Positions 1 through 12,111 are shown, numbered from the stretch's first letter. The stretch is DNA of 64,000 bases from Chrysoporthe austroafricana (GCA_001051155.2 JYIP02000003.1:5022001-5086000), one strand, 5' to 3'. Numbers and translations are program-made. The notes: generated by a model not told the origin, from the letters alone.

Positions 1-323
1 TATTTTTTTTTATTTTTTCCTTCCCCTCGCCGCGACACCCATCGGAGAGGCTCCACCACGGTGAAACTTCTGCCAGTAGACCAGTTAGACCGGCCCGTCT
101 CGGCGCTGCCTCCGCCCGGACAGGCTCCGAGACAGCGGGTTCATAGAGGCTGCTGTCCCATGCAGGCAGCGGCCAACAGTCTCTTCCATTGGACTTCTGC
201 CGTTATATTCCATGTGGGGCCGCCGTATGATGCCCTGGTCCCTCTGCCCCGCGCGGCGGCCAGCATTGTCGGTAGTGCACATATAGTATTCCTGGTCGCA
301 TTCATCCGCATCAAACGCTGAAT
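1..323. other. intergenic, left edge
   Basis: This stretch begins with a T-rich tract and shows no convincing coding frame. Short overlapping frames on both strands lack recognisable domains. It ends at the tRNA gene. Confidence 0.6.
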
Positions 324-414
324 GGTCCGGTGGTGTAGTTGGTTTATCACGTCAGTCTAACATTCGTTTGAATGCGAGCACTGAAGGTCCCCGGTTCGAG
401 CCCGGGCCAGATCA
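324..414 (+). tRNA. tRNA-Val (anticodon AAC) with a 16-nt intron
   Basis: The sequence folds as a nuclear valine tRNA. The acceptor strands lie at 324-330 and 407-413 with discriminator A414. The anticodon stem TCAGT/ACTGA encloses AAC at 359-361. The T arm has the standard GTTCGAGCC loop inside a five-pair CCCGG/CCGGG stem. A 16-nt intron (363-378) sits directly after position 37, the canonical site for nuclear pre-tRNA introns removed by the tRNA splicing endonuclease. A T5 run at 419-423 fits an RNA polymerase III terminator. The fifth acceptor pair is C-A instead of C-G, so the stem has one mismatch. The gene may still work, or may be a slightly decayed copy. Confidence 0.87.
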
Positions 415-424
415 TCGCTTTTTG

Positions 425-1823
425 TGCCTCTTGGTGGGTGTTGATGGTTTTGCATTTTTGCTGCGCTCAGAAGGATAAAGGGGCGATAATAGGTGGTGGT
501 ACGTATACGTATGTGGGGCGCCGTGGTGCTGGGAAGGAGTGACGACGAGTACTTAGGGCGATTTAGACTAGCACATAGCCTTTCTCCTGCATAATCAACT
601 GCATCATACATCAATTCTGGCTGAACCGGTCCCAACCTCGACATTCGCCTCAATATTTCTCCATGTTGCCTTGCCTTCTCGAGGTGAAGGGCCGCCAGTA
701 TCGGACAAGCTCGGTGATGCTGCTGGAGGGCTGCGCAAGCCGAGAACTCGGGTCTCGTCGAGAGTCGGCAGCCTCTTGCCCACCTCCCCCGTCTTCGCAT
801 TTTCTGCCTAGTTACACTGGATCTCATCGCATGTACAAGAGCACCACGGCCGTGCGTCCTCGAAGGAGGGTGGTAGATGTCTATATCTTGAGTGAAAGAC
901 AGACCCCGCTGGGCCGGTGTTGGCGAACGAAGTATGGACATTGTCTTTGTCAATCTGTTCCTCATTGCTAGGCGTATCAGTCTGACTCTCGCGACTCGGG
1001 CTCCTCATTTAGGTCGCAACTCCACAGAGCACACCAATTGTCTTACACGACTTGCTCCGCTGGCTCGTCAGCCTCGTTTGTCTCGTGAGAGGTGCCTGTT
1101 AAAGAAGGTCAAGCGAATGGCCCGTTCACCTCATATCGAGCATCTTGCATGTGCCAGAATCAGCCTCAGTTTGTCTTGCCAGAGTCCGAAATCGAACTCG
1201 GTGTCCTGTTAGCGGGCTACGGAGGGCAAGCGGCTACTTAACCATCTTGAAGTCCCGAGGAAGATAAATAATGACATCAAAAATTGGCACACCTTTCTTC
1301 AGCATCCCGGAGCTTTTGTGGCATGATGCGCCATATTCCACAAGAGCACAAGACAAGGGTCGGGCCGGATTACGAGAGAGGCGGCACTGGAACGAAGGCA
1401 GATCCTCTATCCCTACGCACCTTCACCGGCAAGACGGGGCGAGGCTGCAGCAAGGCAACAGCCTTCTGAACGCCCACCTGGTTTTTCACACCATTCAACC
1501 TAGCCATGCCGACTGATGGTGAACATTCACTTGCAGCCTCACGGCTGAGTAAGCTGTGCAACCCACTGCGCCTAGGGTAAGCTGTCGACCCCGCGGTCCC
1601 CGCCTTCAGTCGCGCCGCAGGCAGCAGTGCAGCCCGACCTAGCCTTAGCCTGTAAGGTCTCGATACACGCCAGCTACCAATTATTATTATCTATCTACCT
1701 ACTTAGTGCCTACGACGTGGTAATAAGGTCACCTCAACCCCTACGGTCTCCTACCGCACTTCTCCTCTCGCCCCGTTCACGCGCAACCAACCGCCAACGG
1801 TATCAGATCGTCGAACCATCATC
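425..1823. other. intergenic between the tRNA and the RBR gene
   Basis: About 1.4 kb without a supported gene. The last 200 bases are pyrimidine-rich and probably hold the promoter and 5' UTR of the E3 ligase gene. A tRNA-like B-box on the minus strand near 1180-1255 does not fold into a tRNA and was rejected. Confidence 0.55.
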
Positions 1824-3971
1824 ATGTCGTCCAACGATGGACAGAAGCTGCTGGTCTTCGGCCTGACCTTTGCCCAGCACGACAGCCGCAAGATGCAGCA
1901 AGTCCTCCGCCACTACAACAGGATGCCCGGCAGCCCAGGCAGCCGAGGGGTGCTGTTTGTAGAGCTCAACAAGCTCGCCAAGGAGCTTGTTGCGGATGAG
2001 ACCTCCCAGGAACAGGCACGGCAGCTGACAGACTGGATGAAGGATGGAGGCGACTTCCCGCTCGGCGACACACCAGCACCTGTGAACGCCACTGCGGTGC
2101 ACGATTGGGGATACACCCAGGAGGGAAGAATGGATACGAGGCGACGGAGATACACTAACGGCCAGACTGACGGTGGCAGCTCGTGGCACAATGTCCGTGG
2201 CCCAGGCCGCCTTCTTGATGGGTCTGTAGTGGGCGGTAGACACGATGAAGACCGCAACTCAAGGGCCAATGACCTGAATGACGAAAGCGAAGAAGATGAG
2301 TCTTCTCCCGAGAGAAACCCACAAGACCATTATGATCCACAGGATGATAGTGATGAGGACATGGGTGGAATGTGGCCTGAGGAAGGTCAGGCTGATAACC
2401 GGCCGCAAGGCTTTGAGACGGGGCCATTCCACGGACGAGGACGCACGCTGAATGACGCCGAGGCAACTACCAACGCAACTGAGGACGCAAATGAGTCCGC
2501 CCAGACGGGCGGTGCAAGCCGTACCAACAATGAGGCTCGTGCTGCTGTGCCTCAGTTACTACATGATCAAGCATGGCGGGGTGGCAATGTCGTTGGTGTC
2601 AGGAACACGATGCTAAACATGGCGCATGGTATGATGAACCATCACATGGGCCACATGCCCCTCATGGGACGTCGTCAGCGCGATCAAGGGGAGGATGATC
2701 TCGGTGCCGGCCGCTTTCGCTTCGACTTCGGCCCAGGCCGCACTCTGAACGACCCTCAACCAGCGCCAGATGAGCACGACAACGCTGACGATCCCGTACC
2801 CAATCCTGTAATCAACAACAATCACTTCGACGAAGCCGACTCTGATTCCGAGCCTGACGATACGCCCGAGGCGCATCACCCTGCCGCTATTGACGAGCCT
2901 GATGATGGCGATGCAGAAGAGATCGAATGCCCGATCTGCATTGGAGAGTTCCCGCCATCCAACTTTCCCAAGCGAGCCACCATTACTGAGTTGTGTGATC
3001 ACCCCGACAAAGCCTGCCTGCAGTGCCTTGATGCCTCAATCTCAGCAGTCATCGAGCGTGGCGCTTTGCACCTGCTCGCCTGTCCCATCTGCCCACAGAA
3101 GCTCACCCGCAAAGATGTCAAAGAGTACGCCAACAAAGAGGTTTACAAGCGCTATGAATATCTCAAACAGCAGTCCGAGATACCGGGCCACTGGATCTCC
3201 TGCACGAACACCAGCTGCGGCGGCAGCCAGCCACACGACTTCGCGGGCTCGGAGGGTCCGAGGATGGTCTGCAACCACTGCGGGTTTGTAACCTGTGCGA
3301 AGCACCGACGTCCCTGGCACGAGGGCCAAACCTGCACCGAGTTCGATCTTGACCCTGCGCAGATCGAGCGTCTGGAGGAGGAGGAGGCCACCGCGAAGCT
3401 TCTTGCGCAGGAGTCCACCAGCATCTGTCCCAAGTGTGGACAGGGCGTTACCAAGACGCACGGTTGCGACCATATGCAGTGTCAGTGCGGCACCGAGTGG
3501 TGCTATATCGTAAGTGATACTGCCTATATCCCATCCCCTGGGTCGTCATGCTCTCCTCTTAGAGCCCATCGCTGATGAACTTGCCATTCTTAGTGTTCCT
3601 GCTCGTGGGAGAACATCCTCCGCATCGGCGCCACTGCCCACGCCACTTTTTGCATCTACCACCCGAACAAAATCAACCTCACCAACAGTCAGAAGGAGCG
3701 AGCCCGTGCTCGCATCATGGGCCTCGTCCACGGTGGCGAGGTTAGCGCCGAGCTCACCAAGGCCAGGGACGAGTTCCGCCAGCGACGACGTGAGGAGATG
3801 AGGCCCAAGGTCGCGGAGGCTGCTGAGGCGAGACTCAAGAAAGCAATGGAGCAGCAGCATCAGAGCAGCGAGGGCGTCCCTGGATCGGCCTTTCCTGCCA
3901 GGAAGAGGAAGAAGGTCAAATTGGTCGCCCCATGGGAGGAAGGCGGGAAGATAAAGAAGAAATTTTATTGA
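1824..3971 (+). CDS. RBR (RING-IBR-RING) E3 ubiquitin-protein ligase
   Basis: Two exons, 1824-3509 and 3594-3971, flank a GTAAGT...TTAG intron and give 687 residues. The first ~365 residues are acidic, low complexity and probably disordered. A TRIAD follows. RING1 starts at Cys369 (CPIC); an IBR has Cys/His pairs around residues 455-510; RING2 (CPKC...HGCDHMQC) continues across the intron into exon 2. In RBR ligases ubiquitin passes from E2 to a RING2 cysteine before reaching the substrate. Cys548 in the HGCDH motif is at the position of the catalytic cysteine of parkin-type enzymes. The C-terminus has a basic KKK-rich tail. The acceptor at 3593 is required, because the earlier TTAG at 3559-3562 breaks the RING2 frame. 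The substrate is unknown. The neighbouring UstYa gene lies on the opposite strand and appears unrelated. Confidence 0.9.
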
Positions 3972-4685
3972 AGGGTCCTAGCGATAGCAGGAGGTTTTGA
4001 TAGTACGGCTCGGACAGCACTGTCCACGTACGATGACGCCGATAAGTCAGAGGTCGGGCAGGAATTGATGCTGCTCTTGGTCCTGGACCGGAACAGCAGG
4101 GGAAAATGGTTCTTGAGCCTGCGCCCTCTGCGGCAGCCTGGAGTGGTACGATTCCGAGGACATTCATGATGCAGATGAGAGGCGGGCGGCATCTTCATAG
4201 TGATGCCTAAGTTAGCCTAATTCTTTCCGGGAACTGAGCAGATATTTGCGCCCGTGTCGATCAAACTGACAACATGATGAGTTGCCACAATGTTGATGTG
4301 ATTGTGACTGTCACGCGAACGGAGCGGTTCGTTCCTAAATACGAGTTGCCATCACACTAATCCCTCCGCGCTAATCTCTTCATCACCACAAGACTCTCCA
4401 TTCATAAGGCAAAACTTTGCTCGAAGCTAAACAGCAGTCATCATGATGCTGCCTCTGCACACACCCGTCGCCTTCGAAAAGGCGTTTGAGATACGAATTC
4501 AAAACTATGAAACTGTATGCAAACGAGCGATTGTTCATGCTGGCCACTTGCTGAATGAAAGCAGCACCACTGAGGTGGTCATAGGTTATAGCGCCGATGA
4601 AATTTGAACAACAGAGCAAATAATAGCAAATGGAGCTGATTCTTCTCACTGCAAAGGGGATTTGTGGAGCATCTTAGCTACAACC
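3972..4685. other. intergenic, convergent 3' ends
   Basis: About 0.7 kb between two convergent genes. No domain-bearing frame is seen. It probably holds both 3' UTRs. Confidence 0.6.
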
Positions 4686-5685
4686 TCACCAGTCAAGTTC
4701 TCTCGGGCCCTCTCGCACCCTAGGCATCCAATCATCGGGATAGCCAAAGTATTCCCGTATCAAGGGCAGGTACTCTGAGTCCGGTGGACAGAACTTGAAG
4801 CGCTCCAGGTTGGGGAAGTCCTCATCACCAGGGTTCTCGTACTGGTAGCACGGGTCATGGGATTCCACGAAGGCCGAGACGGCACTCCAGTCTCGACACG
4901 TCCGCTCCTGACCGTCTCCCGGATACCTGCCGTCCGGCGGATCCCCGTTGATGGGAATGTAGCGCAGGGTGTCGTCGGCATGGCACATCACCTCCACGCG
5001 CAGGCTGTCCAGGCAGTGCAGCACGTGCGTGTAGGCGATCGTCTGGACTATCCCCCGGCGGAACTGCTGGATGGAGATGTACAGGATGCGCACGCAGTGC
5101 AGCAGGTGGTGCGCGTTCATGATGTAGATGCCCTTATTGCGGCCGTCCCACGGCCACGGCTGGGACCGGGGCAGCCCCATAGCGTGTGCCTCGTCGTGGC
5201 GGAGGGCGATGATCCCGCGCTCCCACGGGATCTGGGTGTCCCAGAGCTCGTCAATATCAGAGTCTGTCGCGGTGTGGGAGGCGTTGCTGAAGTCGGTATT
5301 CCACCAGATGGTGTGTGGTTGGTTGTAGGTGAGTTTCACTGTGCATTTGGGAAGCGCATGTTAGCCCCTCTCTCAGTCCACAAGCCTAGATGAGGTTGTA
5401 CTTGATCCCCTAAGATAGAGTTGCTGGCTTACAGTAGGGCGTTTGCGAAGACCTCACAACTGATTTAACGCCGACATCATAACCGCAGTAGAAAGCCGCA
5501 AATGTATAGACAATCACGAAGATGAATCCTGCTGTACGCCACAGCCATCGATAGCGACGATTGGACAAGCGGCGCAAAGGGTTGGATGGCTGACCATACC
5601 CATCACCCCCTGGTTGCAACAATGAAGACTCACTTTCGTCGTCTTCATTCTCGAGGAGGTGATATTTCGACTGATCAGATGCCAT
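4686..5685 (-). CDS. UstYa-family (DUF3328) oxidase-like protein
   Basis: Exon 1 is 5433-5685 and exon 2 is 4686-5338, joined over a 94-bp GTAAGC...ACAG intron, giving 301 residues. The ATG at 5685 is the first in frame; upstream only a TTG is available. An N-terminal cytosolic segment of ~50 residues precedes one membrane helix (WLWRTAGFIFVIVYTFAAF), then a lumenal domain. That domain carries the two HxxHC signatures of the family: HLLHC at 162-166 and HVLHC at 189-193. UstYa-type proteins act in oxidative macrocyclisation, chlorination or dehydrogenation of fungal ribosomal peptides (ustiloxin, phomopsin, asperipin) and in some NRPS pathways, with metal bound by these His/Cys motifs. Both motifs are intact, so the protein is probably active. 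Its substrate cannot be read from sequence. The neighbours suggest an accessory biosynthetic locus. Confidence 0.88.
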
Positions 5686-6696
5686 CACTATGGGGCCGAG
5701 GAATGTATTGGACTCAGGCTTGATCTTAGGCAGCTGCAAAGACGTTCTTAGATACCAATTGTCTTATGAGGGAGAAAACCTCGATGCTGGCTGAGACTGC
5801 TAGGGCAATGGAAGTCGTCATATCAAGGAAGGAGATGTGGAAGCCTTTAATCGCAGGATAGAGACCTCCTCCACATCGGTTACGCAACCCCCCCCCCGGG
5901 TAGTCTAACGGAATCGCTACTTGATGCTTCCTAAGGACTGGACTACGTGATGGAAGAGAGCAGCCAACCATGAGGATTTTAGATTCACACCTGGGGCATG
6001 TCATGAAAACTATCTGTTACTACTGAGCCAGGTTCGTCAGAGCCTCATCTTTCATTCGAGATATCGACTCATCTCTTTACTACTATCTTGTCAGCACATC
6101 GGCGATCACGTTGCAGGAGCGCTAAAGAACCCTCCACAAACTCATGCAACATTTCGGGCCTACCTACATGAGCCATCGACATGCATAAGCAGCCACAACC
6201 AGCCGTCTGAGGGCTCAATCTTCGAGAGGAGGGTGGATGCCGCGTCCTACAAAAACTACGATAAAATTGTATACCTGCCGGCTGATCAATTTTAGACTCC
6301 ACGCTACCCATCCACTTCGTTGCGTAGGAATCCGCCGGTTCACGATCTAGTATTCCAGCTAATATTAATAGATTAAAGCTGCTCAATCGCGTAGCTGACT
6401 GTGCGGGCGCTTTACCGTGCCTCAGCCAAATGCCCTCGCTTCACACCTTTTCCCATCGCAGAAGGATTCTTGTTCTAGATCCGCCGTAGAATCAGATCCC
6501 TGGCTCACATTTGAGCAAGATACCTCTCTCTGGGCAAAAATTCCAGCTGGGGGCGGAGGCCTGAGCGAACTGTGATACAAGTATATCAAGCGGCTGCGAG
6601 GACACAGAAATAATGCCTCGAGAAATCCAAGCGGATTAAAAGCCGGTATCTCTTGTATCTCTCAATTCTACACATTTTCTGGTACATGAGGACAAA
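5686..6696. other. divergent intergenic region (UstYa-like / rhodopsin-like)
   Basis: About 1 kb separates the two divergently transcribed genes and must contain both promoters. It includes a C-run followed by CGGG near 5890. No third gene is supported. Confidence 0.55.
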
Positions 6697-7999
6697 ATGT
6701 CGACCCAGTGGACACCAGTACCTTTCAAATATGTGACGCCCGGGGAGGTGTTTGCCGTTGGGCTAGTCTTCCCTCTCGTCTGCATCGCACTAGCCGGTAT
6801 ACGCCTTTACGTCCGCCGCTCCCAGAAACAGCCCTTGGGGCTCGACGACTGGACGGCCCTCATATCCGTTATCTTTCTTGCAGGCATGGGGGCCAGCCTG
6901 ATAGCCGGGGAGCAACTTGGGGTCATGGGTTATCCGATGCCAGTCCCATCCGGTACCGTGGCCAGTGAAGCCTATGCCCTCTTCAACTCAGCCTATATTA
7001 CCGAGGCAAAGATCGAGTTCGCCTTCCAGTTCCTGCAATGCTTCCAATTTGCCCTAATCAAGTCGAGCGTTGTGTTATTTTTCCGGCGCGTCTTCATCAG
7101 CCATCGCGGGACCGCCTGGGATTTGGCGTCCAAGACACTCCTTGTTATTATCAATCTGTGGTCGGTCTCTTTCCTCATGGCACTTATCTTCGGTTGTGGT
7201 GGTAAGAATGTTGCGCTTCACTGGGCACCACTCGAGGTGGCTGGAGCATCTGGGTGTGATTTAAGCACACCAGAGAAGGCCAACCTCATTTCGGATCCCA
7301 TTTTGGATTTCTTGATCCTGGTGCTCCCTCTCCCCTCGGTAGGTTCGACGATAATTACCCACTAGAACTTTCTTCACATGTGATTGCTCACAGGCGTATC
7401 AGATTTGGCACCTGAATATGTCAACAGCTAAGAAGTTGGCCGTAAGTGGCATCTTTCTCGTTGGAATCATGACACTTGCTGCCAGTGCGATGCGTCTGGG
7501 AATACATATCACGGTGCTGAACATGGGATACGGCGCTGGATATGACATAAATCGTGAGTGTCCTCCCTCGTCCTTTGAGGCTCTGAGAATATGTTCTGAA
7601 CTTGTTTTCCTACGCCCAGAAGTTGTCACTACGCTCTTCTACTGGTCAATGGTCGAAAGTGGGCTGGCTACCATCGCCGCCAACCTGCCAACCATGAGCT
7701 TCCTCTTCCGCGACCTCAAGATCTGGCCGAAGCTTAGCAAGGGGAGGAGCTGGTCCAACCTCATCAGGCCCTTCTCCTCCAAAAGCCGCGGGACCGGCAG
7801 CGGCGAGAGTTTTGGAACCGGGAAGAAGTCGGGCACCAGTCTGGACAGCGGCAAGTTCTACGCCTTGGAACCACTGCCGCCACGTCCGGACGGAGCTCGG
7901 CTTGCTGGGTCTCACACATATTTTGTGCCATCCCAGGGGAATGCCGACTCGGTTGAGCTGGCACACACGAAGCTACACCCCAATGATTCGATGGCATGA
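6697..7999 (+). CDS. fungal rhodopsin-domain (SAT4/PTH11-like) integral membrane protein
   Basis: Exons 6697-7338, 7394-7553 and 7620-7999 give 393 residues. The second intron (7554-7619, GTGAGT...CCAG) is 66 bp and has no stop, so an unspliced reading would also stay open. The spliced form gives the family-like DIN-QVVTTLFYW junction. Seven hydrophobic segments are expected. The LDDW motif at residues 49-52 after the first loop and the TLFYWSMVESGLATIAANLP block before the last helix are characteristic. The C-terminal tail is Ser/Gly/Lys-rich and cytosolic. Members of this family are often called PTH11-like receptors, but most have no known ligand and many lie in secondary-metabolite clusters. 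No CFEM domain is present, so a role in signalling is inference. Confidence 0.85.
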
Positions 8000-8397
8000 A
8001 GCGGCGGGTCGACAGTTGTAGGGTTCTCGAGTCTATCCGCATTGATCGCTAGGCTCCCCTGTATAGTAACACTATTGGAAATACTTTGCGGATCTGATCA
8101 AATCTACCTGAGAATATAAATTTCGATCAATAAGGTCACCACAACGGGAAACATTCGCAGCCCTGTACGGCGCCCTCGCGGGGGAGGGGTTGTTGGCTCG
8201 TCATAGTGAAGTTCCCAAAAGAGGAAAGGTGTGCCGATTGTGGAACACATAATATATATGATGTTACGTTTTTTATATATAAAGGCAGCCTTCATGGCAA
8301 GGCCCAACAGGGACTACCATTCGAATTCGTCCACCTACTCTCTGTAACATCCTCCCCGAACTCAAGAACATCCTGTCCCCCCCCTACCCAAAGCATC
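8000..8397. other. intergenic with promoter of the GNAT gene
   Basis: About 0.4 kb. It contains a clear TATA element (listed separately) and a C-rich leader just before the GNAT start codon. Confidence 0.55.
8274..8283 (+). promoter_or_regulatory. TATA box upstream of the GNAT gene
   Basis: TATATATAAA lies 115 nt before the ATG at 8398, with a pyrimidine-rich leader between them. The sequence matches the TATA consensus; the assignment to this gene is by position. Confidence 0.5.
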
Positions 8398-9359
8398 ATG
8401 AGCCCTACGAGCCCTATGCCCGACTTCTATGTTGACCCCGTCGACCTAAAGCAGGCGAAGGACTGGGACGATCTCTTCGCAACATACTGGGAGTCCTGGA
8501 AGGATCCTCTGCAGGTGACGGGACTCCTGACTTTCCCCTGGCTCGGCGAGGGCGACGCCCGCGAGAAGGCGTCATACGATGCTGCCAAGGCAGCCTATCT
8601 CGAGCTCGCCCGCCAGAGCCCCGATCAGGTCTGGGTGAAAGTCGAGGACCGGGGCACACCAGGCAGCCCACGTATCATTGGGGGCGGCGCCTTCACGATC
8701 GTGTGCGAGAATGCCCTCCAGGATCGCCAGACCCAAGCCCGCCGCGCCCGCGGCGCTGAGGACGAGGACGAGGACGATCTGCCCGACATCAAGCTCCCCG
8801 GGCTAGGCTATCCTGCGGGCTCCGAGCGGAACGTCCTGATGCGCCAGCTGTACTCACAAATGTGGAGCTGGCGTCCGAGGATCATGACGAACAGGCGCCA
8901 CATGTGTGAGTGCACCCCTTCCCACCCTCAACCCACACCTCGCGAGCCGTTTGATCCTCTGCTGCACCGGCTGACGGCGTATCCCGTCCCCCTCTAGACG
9001 GTCAGGCCATCTGGGTCCTGCCCGCCTACCGACACTTGGGGGCCGCAGTGGCGCTCATGGACTGGTGGCTGGGGCAGGCCGACGCCCTGTCGCTCGAGTG
9101 CTTCCTGGAGGGCAGCGCTATCGCCACCCCGCTGTACCTGCAGAAGGGCTTCGTGCTGCTCGAGCGCCCGGTCATGGTGTTCCGGCGCGTCCATCCGGTG
9201 ATGGATGAGGACTCGGCCCCCAGCGCGGAGTGGGAGCGATTGGTCAGCGGGCTGCATGCAGAGCCGATTGCGATCATGTGGCGACCGGAGAAGGGGAAGT
9301 ATGTCGAGGGGCAGACAGTGCTGCCGTGGGTAGGCCAGCCACGAAGAGCCAGGCTGTGA
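8398..9359 (+). CDS. GNAT-family N-acetyltransferase
   Basis: Exons 8398-8905 and 8998-9359 (intron GTGAGT...CTAG, 92 bp) encode 289 residues. The ATG at 8398 is the first in frame after the TATA element. The C-terminal half shows the GNAT pattern: a small-residue CoA-loop-like segment (YRHLGAAVALMDWWLGQAD), then ECFLEGSAIATPLYLQKGF, corresponding to the acceptor-facing strand and the 'LYxKxGF' end of the fold. The first half has a WKDPLQV segment and an acidic EDEDEDD insert around residue 125. GNAT enzymes move an acetyl group from acetyl-CoA to an amine. Substrate specificity cannot be predicted here. It is in the same direction as the rhodopsin-like gene, 0.4 kb away, so a role in a shared pathway is possible but unproven. 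Confidence 0.75.
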
Positions 9360-11071
9360 TCCAAGCTGTGATCCGAGCCAGAACAAAGGGACGACAAATG
9401 TTACCGCTACTAAGGACTACCTGGGTATGGTATGTATGTAGTCGCTGTTCGGGCCGGTTTGAAGGATGTCAGACCCGTTCTATCTAAGTAGTGACGAATA
9501 CATGCATGCATGCATGCGTGCGTGCACGTCGTGCAACGGCACGTGAATGGCTCTGTTACGCTCTGGTGTGACTCGCAAACTCTGCTAGGGCAAAACTCGT
9601 GCCATGCCCCAGAGATAGAGATGTCCCCTTTGCACGTCCCTGGACAGCGCCGCCTCGACGTTGTCTGCATCTGGATCGGCGCGAACAGCCCGCTGTGCCG
9701 CCGTGCCCTGCCTGGCCCGGGAGGAGCATCATGCCCAGACCGGTAACAACCTGCGAGGCTCGCCGATTGGCCTCTCCGCCTTTTACACTTCACTGCTGCG
9801 CGGCGCGAACAGGGGGGCACGGGATGGGTGGGTGCATGGTTGGTTGCTGACGACAGGAGAGAGTGAGACAGGGCGGGATCTGGTCTGCACGAGCGAGACA
9901 AGCACCACAGAAGTACCGTGACATAGTACAGAGCCTCGCCAGAAGAAAGGCCTGGACTTAGCCCTTCTATGATACTTCATGCCGAAGAACAGGATCCCCT
10001 GTGTCTGCCCAGGGATGATCACCGGGGCATCGGCATCACCTGGACAGGAGCAATCCGGGGTCGAGATGTTCTCCGAGGCCGACACCTCTAAACTGCTTGA
10101 CGATACACACCATGGAGGATCATCAAGCGTAGCCGAGATGCGACTAGGACCCCTGCTGAAGGGCACGAAGCGTCCTGCAGTAAGCCGAGCCGATCCAACG
10201 TTAAGGCTTAGCAGCTGGGGCTCTGCCGCTTGTCGGGTTGTCTGCCCTACGGAGAGAATGTTATCGATCTAGATCAGCTCCATCTTACGACGTGCCTACA
10301 CAGTAGTGAGACCTAAGCTTCCGCGAAACCTCCTACTAACCAGGCACGCCGGGTAGGTCAGGAGGGCACGGAGGACTAGCCCCGGAAAAAGCGTGAACGC
10401 CGCAGAGAGGCTGGTATGGCGCTCAACGTTGGGAGGTGGGGTCCAAGAATGCGAAGCTAATCGGACATCAGGCTGCCGTGGCTATCTAAATAGTCGACAA
10501 GGCTCTGCGGCACGCGCACTCTAGAGGACACAGGGGTTTAGGCGAGGGTGTGTTGGCCCAACAGATAGAGAGAGGATATTCACCGCTACGCCGTTTCTCG
10601 TTAGAGACATCATATCACCAGGACGCCGTGTAACGCGAGACGGGACGCCTCGCCCAGAGGGCAGGATTAAATCATACAGCAGGATCCTCAGGATTCCAAC
10701 GTGAGGGGAGCAGGGAGCCACGGGAGCTTTCCGCAAATCCGGGTCAAAGCCCTCCTCAGCCGCACGTCCGGAATACGGGAGGCGATGCTGCAAGCCTTCG
10801 GGCCAGCAGGGTTGCATGTATGTCTTGCCATACCATGCCATCGTACTAGGCGCAGGGCGCAGACACACCCCACGGCGTGGATCGAGGCGAGGAGGGCCGC
10901 CCCCGGGAAGGCTCGAAATAAAAGTGTGGATGTGAACGCCGGCGATACAGCCATGCATGGACTCTAAGCTCTCTAGACTGTCCACCGTCTTGCGGTCCAG
11001 CTGTTGGCTTCTCCCACCTAGACCTCGGACCAGAAACTCTTCGCGCTTGTGTAGCAGCACGTTTCGTTGCC
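9360..11071. other. 1.7-kb intergenic region
   Basis: No supported gene. Open frames on the minus strand (near 9410-9901 and 10521-11078) have no recognisable domain and composition typical of spacers. A tetranucleotide CATG repeat starts at 9501. Confidence 0.5.
9501..9526. repeat. CATG/CGTG tetranucleotide microsatellite
   Basis: About six tandem four-base units (CATG drifting to CGTG) lie in the spacer after the GNAT gene. Confidence 0.8.
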
Positions 11072-12111
11072 ATGACATCCTTCATCGACGTTGCCATCAT
11101 CGGGGGAGGCCCGGCGGGCCTGACCGCGGCGGCCACTCTGGTGCGCCAGCTCCACACCGCCGTCGTCTTCGACAACCACAAGTACCGCAACGCCAAGTCC
11201 TCCCACATGCACATGGTGCCGACCTGGGACCACAAGGACCCCAAGGAGTTCCGGGGCACCATCCGCGAGAACATCATGGCCCGCTACTCCACGGTCCAGT
11301 TCGCCGACGTTGGCGTCGCCAAGATCGAGAAGAAGAGCGACTCACACTTCCACGTCACCGACGAGTCCGGCAAGGAGTTTGACTTCCACAAGATTATACT
11401 CGCCGTGGGCGCGGCTGATTCCTTCCCGGACATCGACGGCTACCAGGGGGCATGGGCCCGGCGCATGTGAGTAGAAACAGCTCGTGTTCCCTCGAAGAGG
11501 GCGCTTGTCCATAGTCAACGCTCTGCGGTGCTGACGATGATGCCGTCCTTGCGCACAGCTTCCACTGTCTCTTCTGCTTCGGATACGAGGACCGTGGCGC
11601 CAAGTCGACGGGCGTGCTGGTTGTGCCACCCATTGATCCCGGAATGGGACTCTACATGGCTGGCAACGCCGCTCAGCTTAGTGACGAGGTCACGCTGTAC
11701 ACCCACGGCAACGAAGACTTCGCAGCAAAGCTCACGCCGCTCGCCACGGCGGCGAAGGCCAAATTCACCGTCGACTCGCGCCCCATCAAGCGCTTCGTGG
11801 ACAACGGCGGCTCGCTGACCATCGAGTTCGCCGACGGATCCTCCAAGGAGGAGACCTTCGTTGTCCACAACCCCAAGACCGGCATCAACGGCCCCTTTGT
11901 CGAGCAGCTTGGCCTTAATCTCACCCCCGTCGGCGACATCCAGGCCGCCGCTCCGTTCTTCCAGACCAGTGTCCGCGGTGTTTTCGCTGCTGGCGACATC
12001 GTCAGCCCATACAAAGCGGCCAACGCTGCCATCTCCAGCGGCTGCAATGCGGCGGTGGCGACTATCGCGCAGCTGCAGAGCGAGAAATATGGCATACCTG
12101 CCATGCTCTAA
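11072..12111 (+). CDS. thioredoxin-reductase-like FAD-dependent disulfide oxidoreductase (GliT-like)
   Basis: Exons 11072-11466 and 11559-12111 (intron GTGAGT...ACAG) give 315 residues, the usual size for low-molecular-weight thioredoxin reductases and their fungal dithiol-oxidase relatives. The N-terminus has an FAD Rossmann loop GGGPAG at residues 11-16. The active-site CxxC is Cys135-Leu-Phe-Cys138 within a FHCLFCFGYED segment. The C-terminal GVFAAGDI motif binds FAD. In bacterial reductases the motif is CATC. The fungal cluster enzymes such as GliT (gliotoxin) use a similar CxxC and molecular oxygen to oxidise dithiols to disulfides. The NADPH-domain dinucleotide motif is not obvious, which fits the oxidase-type group, but this is inference from inspection. 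The gene lies between the UstYa/GNAT group and a transporter. Confidence 0.85.

Noticed and set aside
1178..1262. tRNA-like sequence on the minus strand (A-box-like TGGTTAAGT and B-box-like GTTCGATTT)
   Set aside because: The acceptor and T-stem strands do not pair, and no anticodon stem forms. It may be a decayed tRNA, but I cannot support it.
9410..9901. 163-codon minus-strand frame in the spacer after the GNAT gene
   Set aside because: No domain, no promoter or splice evidence, and composition like the spacer.
10521..11078. 185-codon minus-strand frame before the FAD oxidoreductase
   Set aside because: No motif, and it overlaps the promoter and start codon of a confident gene.
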